Shown one piece after another: positions 16,984-25,305 of a DNA stretch of 53,159 nucleotides (positions are counted from its first letter, which is position 1; every line of letters starts with the position of its first letter). The DNA lies in NCBI GenBank assembly GCA_900546885.1, contig UREN01000007.1, positions 1 through 53,159 on the forward strand, read 5' to 3'. Source of the stretch: an uncultured Oscillospiraceae bacterium (GTDB lineage Bacteria > Bacillota > Clostridia > Oscillospirales > Ruminococcaceae). The translations under genes and the position numbers were made by a program. Below the pieces are notes generated by a model. It saw nothing but the letters and a program-made list of their open reading frames with translations, did not search any database and was not told where the DNA came from.

Positions 16984-18027
16984 TTAGAACTGGTAATTAT
17001 CCACGTCGTCCGCTGTGAACGTAAACGTGCCGCAGTAGATGCGGTCGCCGTCCACCTTGATGGTGCCCACACCGGGCACTTCCGTGCCGTCTTTGATCTC
17101 GTTGCCCTGGGCAAGCTGATCCAGCGTCCACACAGCCAGATAACCCATGCTGGCCGGGTTCCAGATGACGCTTTCCGACATTGTGCCGTCTTTCAAATAC
17201 TCGCGCACCAGCGAGGGCATGCCCATGCCGCCAATTTTCACCTGGCCCTCTTCCAGCTGGCCGGCCTCCACAGCCTCCTGCACAGCCTTGCAGGCTGCGG
17301 GCGTCTCGGCGGCAGCCAGGCACAGAATGCCGCTCAGGTCCGGGTTGGCCTGAATGAAGCTTTTGGCGTTTTCATAGGCTTTCTGCTGGTCATCGTTCGA
17401 GGGGTAAACGCCCACAATTTCAATGTCGGGGTAATCTTTTTCAATTTTGGCCAGCGCCGCATCGCGCCATGCAATGATATTGGCCGCACTGGGGGAGGCG
17501 ATCATCACAGCCACTTTGCCCTTTGGCTCGGGCATCTGGTTGATGAGCGCGGCAAGGAAGGCCTCGCCGATGGCTTCGTCTGTGTCGGGCAGGATGCAGT
17601 ATGCGCGCTCGGCATTTTCAGAGTCGGAGTCGAACGTCACCACAGGGATGCTGGCCTCTTTCGCCTGGTTGAACACATTCGTCATGCTGGTGGCGTCGTT
17701 TACCGCCACGGCAATGCCGTCCACCTGGCGGGTGATCATATCCGTCACCATGTTGATTTGCTTGGCCACGTCCACCTCAGACGTGCCATTCCAAATCACT
17801 TCCACGCCAAGGTCTTCCCCGGCCTGCATGGCACCTTCTTTGGCCGTCTCCCAATAGGCGGCACCCACCATTTTGGGGTTGATGAAATAGGTGCGGGTGG
17901 CCTGCCCCTGTGCAGAACTGCTGCCCGCCGGTGCGGATGTGCCAGTTGAAGACGCGGGGGTGGCCCCGCAGGCAGCCATGGCGAGCATCATGCCCGCCGC
18001 AAGAATGATTGCGATTGCCTTTTTCAT
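16984..18027 (-). CDS. Sugar-binding lipoprotein of an ABC importer
   Basis: The 347-residue protein has a lipoprotein signal (KKAIAIILAAGMMLAMAAC, cleavage before Cys20), a Ser/Thr/Gly-rich tether and a type 1 periplasmic-binding fold like RbsB/RhaS/LsrB, seen as FINPKMVGAAYW, DGIAVAVND and VVTFDSDSE. It would sit on the outer membrane face and deliver a sugar. AGGAGG precedes the ATG. In the operon order ATPase-permease-permease-binding protein it resembles the rhamnose and AI-2 (Lsr) systems more than ribose. Confidence 0.92.
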   Translation of the reverse strand: MKKAIAIILAAGMMLAMAACGATPASSTGTSAPAGSSSAQGQATRTYFINPKMVGAAYWETAKEGAMQAGEDLGVEVIWNGTSEVDVAKQINMVTDMITRQVDGIAVAVNDATSMTNVFNQAKEASIPVVTFDSDSENAERAYCILPDTDEAIGEAFLAALINQMPEPKGKVAVMIASPSAANIIAWRDAALAKIEKDYPDIEIVGVYPSNDDQQKAYENAKSFIQANPDLSGILCLAAAETPAACKAVQEAVEAGQLEEGQVKIGGMGMPSLVREYLKDGTMSESVIWNPASMGYLAVWTLDQLAQGNEIKDGTEVPGVGTIKVDGDRIYCGTFTFTADDVDNYQF

Positions 18028-18111
18028 GTTTGTCCTCCTTATTTTTTTAAAAAGAAACAGGTATCTTCCCGGGCGGTGGCAGCCCTGCCGCCGCCCGTTG
18101 GGAACATGGGT

Positions 18112-19059
18112 TCAGCCTTTGCGCTTTGCCACTGCCACAAGCAGCAGCACACCGAGAATGATGGACTGATAGATGACGGAAAGGCCCATCAGGTTCAGCC
18201 CGTTGCGCAAAATGCCAATGATGAGGATGCCAAGAAATGTGCCCTGCAGTTTTCCGCTGCCGCCGTTGATATCGATGCCGCCAATCAGTGCGGCGGTGAT
18301 GATGTCCAGCTCGTAGCCCGAGCCCAGCGTGGCCTCGGCGCTGGAAAGGCGCGAGATGAGAAACACAGAGGCAATGGCTGTCATAACGCCACAAAACACG
18401 AACAACAGCATTTTTACCCGGTCTACCCGGATGCCGGAATAACGCGTGGTGTTCTGGTTGTTGCCAATGGCCAGGATATACCGGCCGAGATAGGTGCGCT
18501 CCAGCACAAACCATGCGCCAAGATAGCATGCGGCAAGCACCAGCACCGAGATGGGCAGGCCCAGAATATCACCGGTGCCCAGCACAAAGAAGGAAAGGGG
18601 ATAACCGCTGACAGCGCGGCCGGATGTCATGATATAGCACAGGCCGCGAAACATCACCTGTGTGCCGATGGTGACCACCACGGCCTGGATTTTCAGCTTG
18701 CCCACAATCACGCCATTCACAAACCCCACCGCGGCGCCTGCTGCGATGCTGGCCAGTATGGACAGCACAATGGGCTGCCCCGCCCGCAAAAGCATGCCGC
18801 ATACAATGCCGCACACGCCCACGATGGAGCCGACGGAAAGGTCCATATGGCCAGATAGCAGAAGGAAGGTGAGAGGAATGGAGATTATGCCAATTTCAGA
18901 AATTTGCCGCAAAATATTCAGCAGGTTGCCCACGGTGAGAAAGTAGGGCGCCAGAAAACCGAACAGCAGAAATTCTGCAGCGATGATGCCCAGCAGCAGG
19001 GTATATCTGTTTTTCAGCGCGCAAAGCAGCTTTGCGCGGGGTTGCGTCTGCTGTGCCAT
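18112..19059 (-). CDS. ABC sugar permease (RbsC/LsrD family)
   Basis: A 315-residue protein with eight to ten hydrophobic segments and the family motif SGHMDLSVGSIVGVCG. NGVIVGKLKIQAVVVTIGT and ALIGGIDINGGSGKLQGT match the cytoplasmic coupling and late motifs. It pairs with the next permease as a heterodimeric channel. Its start is 4 bases after the stop of the other permease. Confidence 0.93.
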   Translation of the reverse strand: MAQQTQPRAKLLCALKNRYTLLLGIIAAEFLLFGFLAPYFLTVGNLLNILRQISEIGIISIPLTFLLLSGHMDLSVGSIVGVCGIVCGMLLRAGQPIVLSILASIAAGAAVGFVNGVIVGKLKIQAVVVTIGTQVMFRGLCYIMTSGRAVSGYPLSFFVLGTGDILGLPISVLVLAACYLGAWFVLERTYLGRYILAIGNNQNTTRYSGIRVDRVKMLLFVFCGVMTAIASVFLISRLSSAEATLGSGYELDIITAALIGGIDINGGSGKLQGTFLGILIIGILRNGLNLMGLSVIYQSIILGVLLLVAVAKRKG

Positions 19060-19063
19060 TTTA

Positions 19064-20029
19064 TCACCTCCCTTTCTTGCGCAGCTGAATCAGGTTTACA
19101 AACAGCGCCAGAAGGATGACGGCGCCGGTGATGAAATCCAGCCAGTATTCCGAGGCATGTATCTGCACCAGCCCGTTTTTGATCATGCCCAACAGAATGG
19201 TGCCGAACACCGTGCCCAGCACGCTGCCCGCGCCGCCGAAGATGTTGGCACCGCCAATCAGCGCCGAGGCCATGGTTTGGAACTGAAGGCTGGTGGCCGC
19301 GGTGGCTGCCTGGATGCTGCCGAACATCGAGGCAAACAGCAGCCCTGCCAGCCCCAGCAAAAAGCCGTTCACCGCATAGACGCGCAGTTTTACAGAGGCC
19401 ACGTTCAGCCCCATCAGCCCGGCGGCCTCGCGGTTTCCGCCCACCGCGTACAGCAGGCGGCCGAATGGCAGCCAGCGCAGGCATACGGCAAACACCACGG
19501 CAACAGCGGCATACAGCAGGATGGGAACCGAGAACAGCCCACCCTTGGAGGCGCCGATGCGCAGGAACCCCTCGGAAAAGTCGGTGATCCATTGCGAGCG
19601 CGTTACCATTACCGCCACACCACGGAAGATGTTCATGGTGGCCAGCGTGACAATGATGTCTGGAATGTGCAGCTTGACAATAAGCAGGCCGTTCAATGCA
19701 CCCAGCGCTGTGCCCAGGGCCAGCGTCAGCAGCACCGTCAGCGCCACAGGCAGCCCGGCGTTGTCCATCATGCCGGCCAGCACGCCACACAGCGACAGCA
19801 GGCTGCCTACCGAGAGGTCCATGCCGCCTATCATGATGACAATGGTCATGCCAAGCGCCACAATGCCGTTGATGGTGATTTGCTGGGCAATGACAGAGAC
19901 ATTGTTGAATGTATTGAAATTGGGAGCCATTGCGCTGAACACCCCGTAGACGAGCAGCGTGAACACAACGATGGGTGTCTCGCTTTTGCTTAAAAGGCGC
20001 GCAGGCAGGCCCTTTTGCCGGTGTTTCAT
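19064..20029 (-). CDS. ABC sugar permease (RbsC/LsrC family)
   Basis: A 321-residue membrane protein with GGMDLSVGSLLSLCGV, NGLLIVKLHIPDIIVTLATM and ALIGGANIFGGAGSVLGT, all typical for this family. The ATG at 20029 is preceded by GGGAGGG and lies one base after the TGA of the ATPase gene, so translation is coupled. Confidence 0.93.
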   Translation of the reverse strand: MKHRQKGLPARLLSKSETPIVVFTLLVYGVFSAMAPNFNTFNNVSVIAQQITINGIVALGMTIVIMIGGMDLSVGSLLSLCGVLAGMMDNAGLPVALTVLLTLALGTALGALNGLLIVKLHIPDIIVTLATMNIFRGVAVMVTRSQWITDFSEGFLRIGASKGGLFSVPILLYAAVAVVFAVCLRWLPFGRLLYAVGGNREAAGLMGLNVASVKLRVYAVNGFLLGLAGLLFASMFGSIQAATAATSLQFQTMASALIGGANIFGGAGSVLGTVFGTILLGMIKNGLVQIHASEYWLDFITGAVILLALFVNLIQLRKKGR

Positions 20030-20030
20030 C

Positions 20031-21542
20031 TCACAACCCTCCCTGTGGTGCGTCTGCGCGCACAAGCGCCGCGCTTAAAAGTGATTTCTGGTCTGCCTGC
20101 CCGCGCAGAAATTCGCGCGAGACAACGCCCTCGTTCAGCACCAGAATGCGGTCGGACATGCCGAGGATCTCGCTGATTTCCGAAGACGTGATGATGATGG
20201 CCATGCCTGCGCAGGCAAGCTCGCTGATGAGGGCATAAATTTCGGCCTTGGCCCCCACATCAACGCCGCGGGTGGGGTCGTTTAAAATCAAAAGCGAGGG
20301 CTTGGTGGCCAGCCACTTTGCAATAACCACCTTCTGTTGATTTCCGCCGGAGAGGAATGTAACCTTTTGTGCATCTCCGGCGCACTTGATGCGCAGCTTT
20401 TCTATATACTCGTCCACCAGGGCCTGCTCTGCCTGGCGCCGCACAAAGCCACGGCGGCACAGCCTGCGCACAACGGCAAGCGTGAGGTTGAAGCGGATGG
20501 AGAGCTGGCGGATGATGCCCTGACGGTGCCTGTCTGGCGGCACATAGGCAATGTGGTTCGCCACGGCCTGGGCCGGGCTGTTCAGGTGGATTGGGTGGCC
20601 GTCCATGCGGAACGTGCCGCGCGCAGAACTCACCAGGCCGAACAGTGCCTCCGGGCATTCGGTGGCGCCAGAGCCCACCAGCCCATACAGCCCCAGAATT
20701 TCGCCCTTGTGCACACAGAAGGAAAGGTCTTTTACGGTTTCCCCATCGGATAAATGCTGCACTTCCAATACCGGGCCGCCAATTTCGGCCGTCTGCTTGG
20801 GGTACAGCACCGTCACTTCCTTGCCAATCATCTGCGCCACCACCTCCTGTTGTGTGGTGGCTGCCACCGGGGAGAGAAAGGCTGTCACGCCGTCGCGCAG
20901 CACGGTGATATCGTCACATATCTCAAAAATCTCATTCAGCCGGTGCGAGACATATACAATGGCCACACCGCGCGCCTTCAGGCCGCGAATGGTGCGGAAC
21001 AGGTGCTGCACTTCACTTTCCGGCAGCGCGCTGGTGGGCTCGTCCATAATAAGCACCTCGGCGTTTGCAGCCAGTGCCTTCACAATTTCTACTACCTGCT
21101 GGTTCTGCACAGAAAGGGCCTGCACCTTTTCCTGCACGGAAAAGGTACCGCCAATGGAATCTACCAGTTCCTGCGCGCGGCGGTACATCGCGTTCCAATT
21201 TACAAAGCCGTGCGCCTGCACGCTTTTATCGCCCAGAAAGATGTTTTCTGCCACTGTAAGGTTTGGGAACAGGTTGAACTCTTGATGGATGATGGCAATG
21301 CCCGCGGCGCGCGCCTGCATGGCATTTTGAAAGTGAACCGGCTGGCCTTTGTACAGAATGCTGCCGCCGTCGTGGTTGTATATGCCGGTGAGAATGCGCA
21401 TTAAAGTGGATTTTCCGGCCCCGTTCTCGCCCACCAGCGCCATTACGCTGCCCTTGCGCAGGGTGAGCTGTGCGTCTTTCAGCGCAGATACGCCAGAGAA
21501 CGCCTTGGCGATGTGCTGCATTTCCAGTATGGTTTCGCCCAT
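20031..21542 (-). CDS. Sugar ABC importer ATP-binding protein (RbsA/LsrA type, two domains)
   Basis: A 503-residue tandem ATPase. Domain 1 has Walker A GENGAGKS at 38-45 and Walker B LIMDEPTSALPE. Domain 2 has the degenerate P-loop GLVGSGATE normal for this family, the signature LSGGNQQKVVIAKW and NDPTRGVDVGAK. It powers the two permeases encoded downstream. GGAGGG precedes the ATG; 18 bases separate it from the epimerase gene. Confidence 0.95.
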   Translation of the reverse strand: MGETILEMQHIAKAFSGVSALKDAQLTLRKGSVMALVGENGAGKSTLMRILTGIYNHDGGSILYKGQPVHFQNAMQARAAGIAIIHQEFNLFPNLTVAENIFLGDKSVQAHGFVNWNAMYRRAQELVDSIGGTFSVQEKVQALSVQNQQVVEIVKALAANAEVLIMDEPTSALPESEVQHLFRTIRGLKARGVAIVYVSHRLNEIFEICDDITVLRDGVTAFLSPVAATTQQEVVAQMIGKEVTVLYPKQTAEIGGPVLEVQHLSDGETVKDLSFCVHKGEILGLYGLVGSGATECPEALFGLVSSARGTFRMDGHPIHLNSPAQAVANHIAYVPPDRHRQGIIRQLSIRFNLTLAVVRRLCRRGFVRRQAEQALVDEYIEKLRIKCAGDAQKVTFLSGGNQQKVVIAKWLATKPSLLILNDPTRGVDVGAKAEIYALISELACAGMAIIITSSEISEILGMSDRILVLNEGVVSREFLRGQADQKSLLSAALVRADAPQGGL

Positions 21543-21560
21543 CAGATCCCCTCCTTTGCT

Positions 21561-22544
21561 TCAGCGCGCATAAATGCGCGTTTCACACTGCCACACAGTG
21601 TGCGGCGGCGCATACAGCACGCCGTGGCGCTCCGGGTGCGGCAGATGGATGCCGTTTGAAAGCCAGGTTTGAGGTTCTATGGCCACAAACCCGCTTTTGG
21701 CATCTCCGTTCCAGATGATCCAATACAAATCCTCCGCATCCGCGTCATACACCACTTCCAGCCCGCTGGCTTTGTCGTGCAGCACGGCCTGCCCGCTGCC
21801 GCCAGGGGCTTTGTACAACGCGTCCAGCGGCGCCTTCAGCGGGTCTTCACCTGCCGGGGAGGCAAAACCGGCCTCATAGCGGGAAAGCGGGCGCACATTG
21901 CCAGAGGGCAGCCGGTCTACCGGGTCGTCTGCGCACAGGCCCTCCAGCGGAAGGCGCAGGCGCACGTCTGCGGCACAGCCGCCCTGTACAAAGGGGACGC
22001 GGAAAGCCGTGTGATACGCCAGGCCAAACGGCATGGTCACTTCGCTTTCGTTGCACAGCACAAAGCGCTGTACAAGGCCGTTTTTGTTCAGCAGACACTC
22101 CAGCCGCAGCACAAGGTCAATGGGAAAATGCGCGCGCAGCGTGGGGTCCTCGGTGGAAAGCTGAAACACAGCACGGGCCTCGCCGTCTCGGGCGCACAGT
22201 TCGGCAAGATGCCAGGCGCGGTTGTGCACCACGCCGTGGATGTGCACGCCGTTTGGGTAATTTTGCGGAAAACGGTAGGTTACGCCATCGTAAGAATATT
22301 CCCCGCCCGCAATGCGGTTCGCAGGGAACAGCACAGGAATGCCATAGGCATAGGGGTCATCCAGCAGCACCTGCGCGCACGGCGGGGTGCGCAGAATATC
22401 CAGTGTTTTCCCGCACGGATGGCGGTAGGTGAGTTTCAGAACATTTGCGCCCAGTGACGGCACAGCCAAGGCTTCATACCGCCCGGCCCGCAGCACCACG
22501 GCGTCCCGTTTATCCCATTGAGTACGGATTGCTTCGGCTTGCAT
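21561..22544 (-). CDS. Aldose 1-epimerase-like protein
   Basis: The 327-residue protein has the galactose-mutarotase beta-sandwich: FPANRIAGGEYSYDGVTY, NGVHIHGVVHNRAW with the catalytic-type His, GLAYHTAFRVPF, and the catalytic-type Glu in FVAIEPQTW. It would interconvert sugar anomers for the operon's substrate. The ATG at 22544 follows AAAGAGGGA. It is the first gene of the LacI-controlled operon, about 155 bases from the promoter. Confidence 0.88.
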   Translation of the reverse strand: MQAEAIRTQWDKRDAVVLRAGRYEALAVPSLGANVLKLTYRHPCGKTLDILRTPPCAQVLLDDPYAYGIPVLFPANRIAGGEYSYDGVTYRFPQNYPNGVHIHGVVHNRAWHLAELCARDGEARAVFQLSTEDPTLRAHFPIDLVLRLECLLNKNGLVQRFVLCNESEVTMPFGLAYHTAFRVPFVQGGCAADVRLRLPLEGLCADDPVDRLPSGNVRPLSRYEAGFASPAGEDPLKAPLDALYKAPGGSGQAVLHDKASGLEVVYDADAEDLYWIIWNGDAKSGFVAIEPQTWLSNGIHLPHPERHGVLYAPPHTVWQCETRIYAR

Positions 22545-22581
22545 GGGGTCCCTCTTTCCGGGCAAAAGCCCTGTATTAGCT

Positions 22582-22597
22582 CTGGAATCGATTCCAG
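22582..22597 (-). promoter_or_regulatory. Operator O1 (LacI-family)
   Basis: CTGGAATCGATTCCAG is a perfect 16-bp palindrome in the transcribed leader. Its centre is exactly 100 bp from the centre of O2. The central CG is typical for LacI-family sites. Confidence 0.8.
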
Positions 22598-22683
22598 TTT
22601 TTTCTTGAAAAAAGAGCCGCCTCGCAGGCTGCCATGGGCGGGCAGCGCTGGAATTTGTTTGAGGAGGCTGGTGAGATTCAAAT

Positions 22684-22733
22684 TGAATCGATTCCATCTA
22701 AATTCAGTATACACGATTTCCCTTCCCTGTCAA
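22684..22733 (-). promoter_or_regulatory. Promoter of the sugar operon with operator O2
   Basis: On the minus strand TTGACA (22733-22728), 16 bases, TATACT (22711-22706). The operator GAATCGATTC (22685-22694, extended to TGAATCGATTCCA) covers the predicted start point, so a bound repressor would block initiation. Confidence 0.8.
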
Positions 22734-22827
22734 TGGATGGGTTTGCCAATTTTGACACAGGAAATATAGAGAAAATACACAAGAAGCACTTTGAAAATTC
22801 CATATTGTGGAAATTGTGGCCGCAATT

Positions 22828-23895
22828 TTAAACCGGTTTCCCACTGGGCACATATTGCTTCAGCCTGCCGGGTGCGGCGGTGGAAGCGCGGTATACGATG
22901 TTGTGACGCAGCGTGATATGGCGTTGTTCCACATCCTGCCCGGCCAGAACCTGGCATATTTTTTGTGCGGCAAGGCGGCCCATCTCATAGCGGGGCTGGT
23001 TCACAGTGGTAATGGGCGGGGTGGAATAGCCGGTAATGGACAAATTATCAAAGCCAATGACGGAAATATCTTCCGGCACGCGCAGGCCATTATCCCACAG
23101 GGCTTTCACACAGCCCACTGCCATGTGGTCTGTTGCGGCAAACACAGCGGTAAATACCCGCTGGGTGGCCAGAAGCTTCCGGGTGCAGGCATACCCGGCC
23201 TCATAGGTATAGGCGCTGCTGGGCACAACCAGGGTTTCGGCGGGGTCCAGCCCATGAAGGCCGTGCGCGGCCAGCGCTGCGCGGTAACCAAGCAAACGGT
23301 TTTCGCCGCCGTCAATGTCGCTGGGAGGCCCGGCCAGCATGGCGATGGAACGGTGGCCCAGGCCGATGAGGTGTTCCACAGCCTGATATGCTGCGTCAAA
23401 GTTCGAAATATTGATGGTGATAAATGCGTCATCGGTGCACAGGGTGGAAATAAGCGCGGTGGGAAGGCCAGAACGCTTCAACGCGTCCAGCGTCTGCGGG
23501 CAGCAATCGTAAGAGAGCATAATCACACCGTCCACCTGTTTTTCTGTCAGCATGGTAATGGTGCTGAGCTCCTGCGCGGGGCGGCTGTCGGTGCTGCATA
23601 AAATGATGGTGTAGTGCTCGCTGCGCGCGGCATCTTCTGCGCCGCGCACAATCTCGCAGTAAAATTCGTTGGCAATATCGGGAATCACCACACCCAGCGT
23701 TTTGGTGCGGTTTACTTTTAAACTGCGTGCAATGGCGTTCCGCCGGTAGCCAAGCTCTTCAATGGCGCGCAGCACGCGCTGGCGCTTTTCCTCACTGACG
23801 CCGGGCTCATGGTTCAGCACGCGGGACGCGGTGCCTACGCCCACTCCGGCGTGCCGGGCTACGTCCAACAGGCGCACGGCCTTTTCCTTTTCCAA
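22828..23895 (-). CDS. LacI-family transcriptional repressor
   Basis: The 355-residue protein begins with the LacI helix-turn-helix and hinge, LLDVARHAGVGVGTASRVLN, followed by a type 1 periplasmic-binding-like sensor domain (IPDIANEFYCEIVRGAE, DGVIMLSY, GFDNLSITGYSTPPITTV). The start at 23895 is TTG; a GTG at 23877 with AAGGAAAAGG before it is a good alternative. Matching operators at its own promoter and at the sugar operon show it controls both. The inducer is presumably the imported sugar. Confidence 0.93.
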   Translation of the reverse strand: MEKEKAVRLLDVARHAGVGVGTASRVLNHEPGVSEEKRQRVLRAIEELGYRRNAIARSLKVNRTKTLGVVIPDIANEFYCEIVRGAEDAARSEHYTIILCSTDSRPAQELSTITMLTEKQVDGVIMLSYDCCPQTLDALKRSGLPTALISTLCTDDAFITINISNFDAAYQAVEHLIGLGHRSIAMLAGPPSDIDGGENRLLGYRAALAAHGLHGLDPAETLVVPSSAYTYEAGYACTRKLLATQRVFTAVFAATDHMAVGCVKALWDNGLRVPEDISVIGFDNLSITGYSTPPITTVNQPRYEMGRLAAQKICQVLAGQDVEQRHITLRHNIVYRASTAAPGRLKQYVPSGKPV

Positions 23896-23917
23896 CAGCA
23901 GCGCTTCCCTTCCGAAA

Positions 23918-23971
23918 TGGAATCCGTTCCAGTATTTATGTACAGTATAGCAAATGGCGGGGCGATGTCAA
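23918..23971 (-). promoter_or_regulatory. Promoter of the LacI-family gene with operator O3
   Basis: TTGACA (23971-23966), 16 bases, TATACT (23949-23944), the same boxes and spacing as the sugar-operon promoter. TGGAATCCGTTCCA (23918-23931) lies just downstream of the -10, as O2 does in the operon. Confidence 0.78.
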
Positions 23972-24070
23972 GGACGGCACAGAAGGATGCCATAGGGAAA
24001 ACCCAGGGCTCGAAAAAGCGCGAATTGGGCAAAATTTACAAAAAGTCCATGTTTGAGGCCCCTTTTTTAC

Positions 24071-24098
24071 TTGCAAACGGCATAAGAGCGGATATAAT
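24071..24098 (+). promoter_or_regulatory. Promoter of the Ala-rich protein gene
   Basis: TTGCAA (24071-24076), 16 bases, TATAAT (24093-24098). The leader is about 105 bases. Confidence 0.6.
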
Positions 24099-24210
24099 GA
24101 AAATAAGATACCGGAGGGATGGCAGGCACAGCAGGTGCCTTTCCCGCATGGGCCAAAGGAAAAGCCCGGTATATTCCAATTTGAGCATTTGCAGACAGGA
24201 GCGAAGAAAT

Positions 24211-24765
24211 ATGGGATTTTGGGGAAAATTGTTTGGAATTGGCGTGGCTGCAGCCGGTGCTGCTGCGGCTGTGAAAGTGGCGCAGAAATATTCCGAAAAC
24301 AAGGCTGCGGAAGAAGAGGCGAGGGCCTGTGCACAGCCCGACGAGCCGCAGCCGGAGGCCCAGCCGCAGCCCACCTTGCAGGATGTGAAAGAAGACCTTG
24401 TAGAAGCCGCAGAAGATGCGGCATATGAGGTGAAAGAACAGGCGGCGGGGGCTGTGGATACAGCCAAAAACAAAGTGAAAGAGGCCGCCGGCAGGGCGGG
24501 CATCGACACGGATGAACTGGCCGGCTCGCTTAGCGAGGCGGGCAAGGCCATTGTGGTGGCGGGCAAGGCCGTGGTGAACGCGGGCGCCAGTGTGGCGCAG
24601 AAAGTGGCCGCAGACGCGCCCGAGATGCTGGGGAAAGTGAAAGCCGGGGCGGACAGCCTGCTGACACAGGCGAAAGACGCACTGGCCAGCGTGAAGGGCG
24701 ATGAGCCGGAAGACGGCGGCGAAGAGGCCACGCAGCCGGGCGACGAGGAAAAACCGCAGGAATAA
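24211..24765 (+). CDS. Alanine-rich helical protein with N-terminal membrane segment (YtxH/LEA-like)
   Basis: The 184-residue protein starts with a hydrophobic segment (WGKLFGIGVAAAGAAAAVKVA), then an acidic Pro/Gln stretch and long amphipathic helices of 11-residue-like periodicity (DLVEAAEDAAYEVKEQAAGA). It ends in an acidic tail. This looks like the YtxH-like or LEA-like stress proteins, but I recognise no specific family. GGAGCG precedes the ATG. Single gene with its own promoter and terminator; function unknown. Confidence 0.75.
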   Translation: MGFWGKLFGIGVAAAGAAAAVKVAQKYSENKAAEEEARACAQPDEPQPEAQPQPTLQDVKEDLVEAAEDAAYEVKEQAAGAVDTAKNKVKEAAGRAGIDTDELAGSLSEAGKAIVVAGKAVVNAGASVAQKVAADAPEMLGKVKAGADSLLTQAKDALASVKGDEPEDGGEEATQPGDEEKPQE

Positions 24766-24826
24766 AGGGAGCCGTGACGTAAGAAAATATTGGTTTTAAG
24801 CTGGCGGTTTTGATGTCCAGCACATT

Positions 24827-24866
24827 GAAAAAGCCTGGTAATCCGTTAGGGTTGCCGGGCTTTTTC
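24827..24866 (+). terminator. Terminator of the Ala-rich protein gene
   Basis: GAAAAAGCCTGGTAA (24827-24841) pairs with TTGCCGGGCTTTTTC (24852-24866), 15 bp with two G-T pairs. The T-tract is in the right arm. Confidence 0.78.
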
Positions 24867-25305
24867 ATGCCGTGGCCTGCCCCAAATTGCCGGGCTGGCC
24901 TCTGGAGGCAAAAGCACTGCCGTCATCGCTTTGTAAACGGGCAGGTTGCACAAAAAACAAGCGCCGGAATTTTTGCGGCCATGGGCAGCCGCAAACGGTT
25001 TTGCACCTGGTTGGAAAAGCATGGAAAGCCCCCATGGCGGCGATTGGGTTGCCATGGGGCTTATGGTACCTTTCGTTTGCAATGCCATGTGCACTTGGCC
25101 TGTAAAAACAGGCGCCCCGCCGGGCCTGCATTTTGCAGGTATTGGCGGGCCTTGCCGGGGCACGACCCGCTCTACGCTGCGTAGACAGGGCCTCCACAGG
25201 CCGTGTGTTGCCCCGCCCGGGGGGTGTGTGGTAAAGTAAACATGCCAGGCAGCGGGGCCCGGCATTGTGAATGCACCGGGCCGCGCACCAGAAGGAGGCA
25301 TTGGA
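24867..25305 (+). other. Non-coding stretch with several hairpins
   Basis: No convincing gene is visible in these about 440 bases on either strand. It holds several self-complementary pieces, among them GCCCCCATGGC with GCCATGGGGC around 25027-25060, GCCTG-TAAAAA-CAGGC near 25098-25113, and CCTGCA with TGCAGG near 25128-25142. It may be a decayed gene or a structured RNA. Only a weak promoter for the next gene (TTGCCC, TAAAGT near 25210-25240) can be proposed. Confidence 0.35.

Noticed and set aside
22582..22597. CcpA cre site
   Set aside because: The palindrome differs from the cre consensus at the two W positions, and the same motif is at the promoter of the adjacent LacI-family gene, which explains it better.
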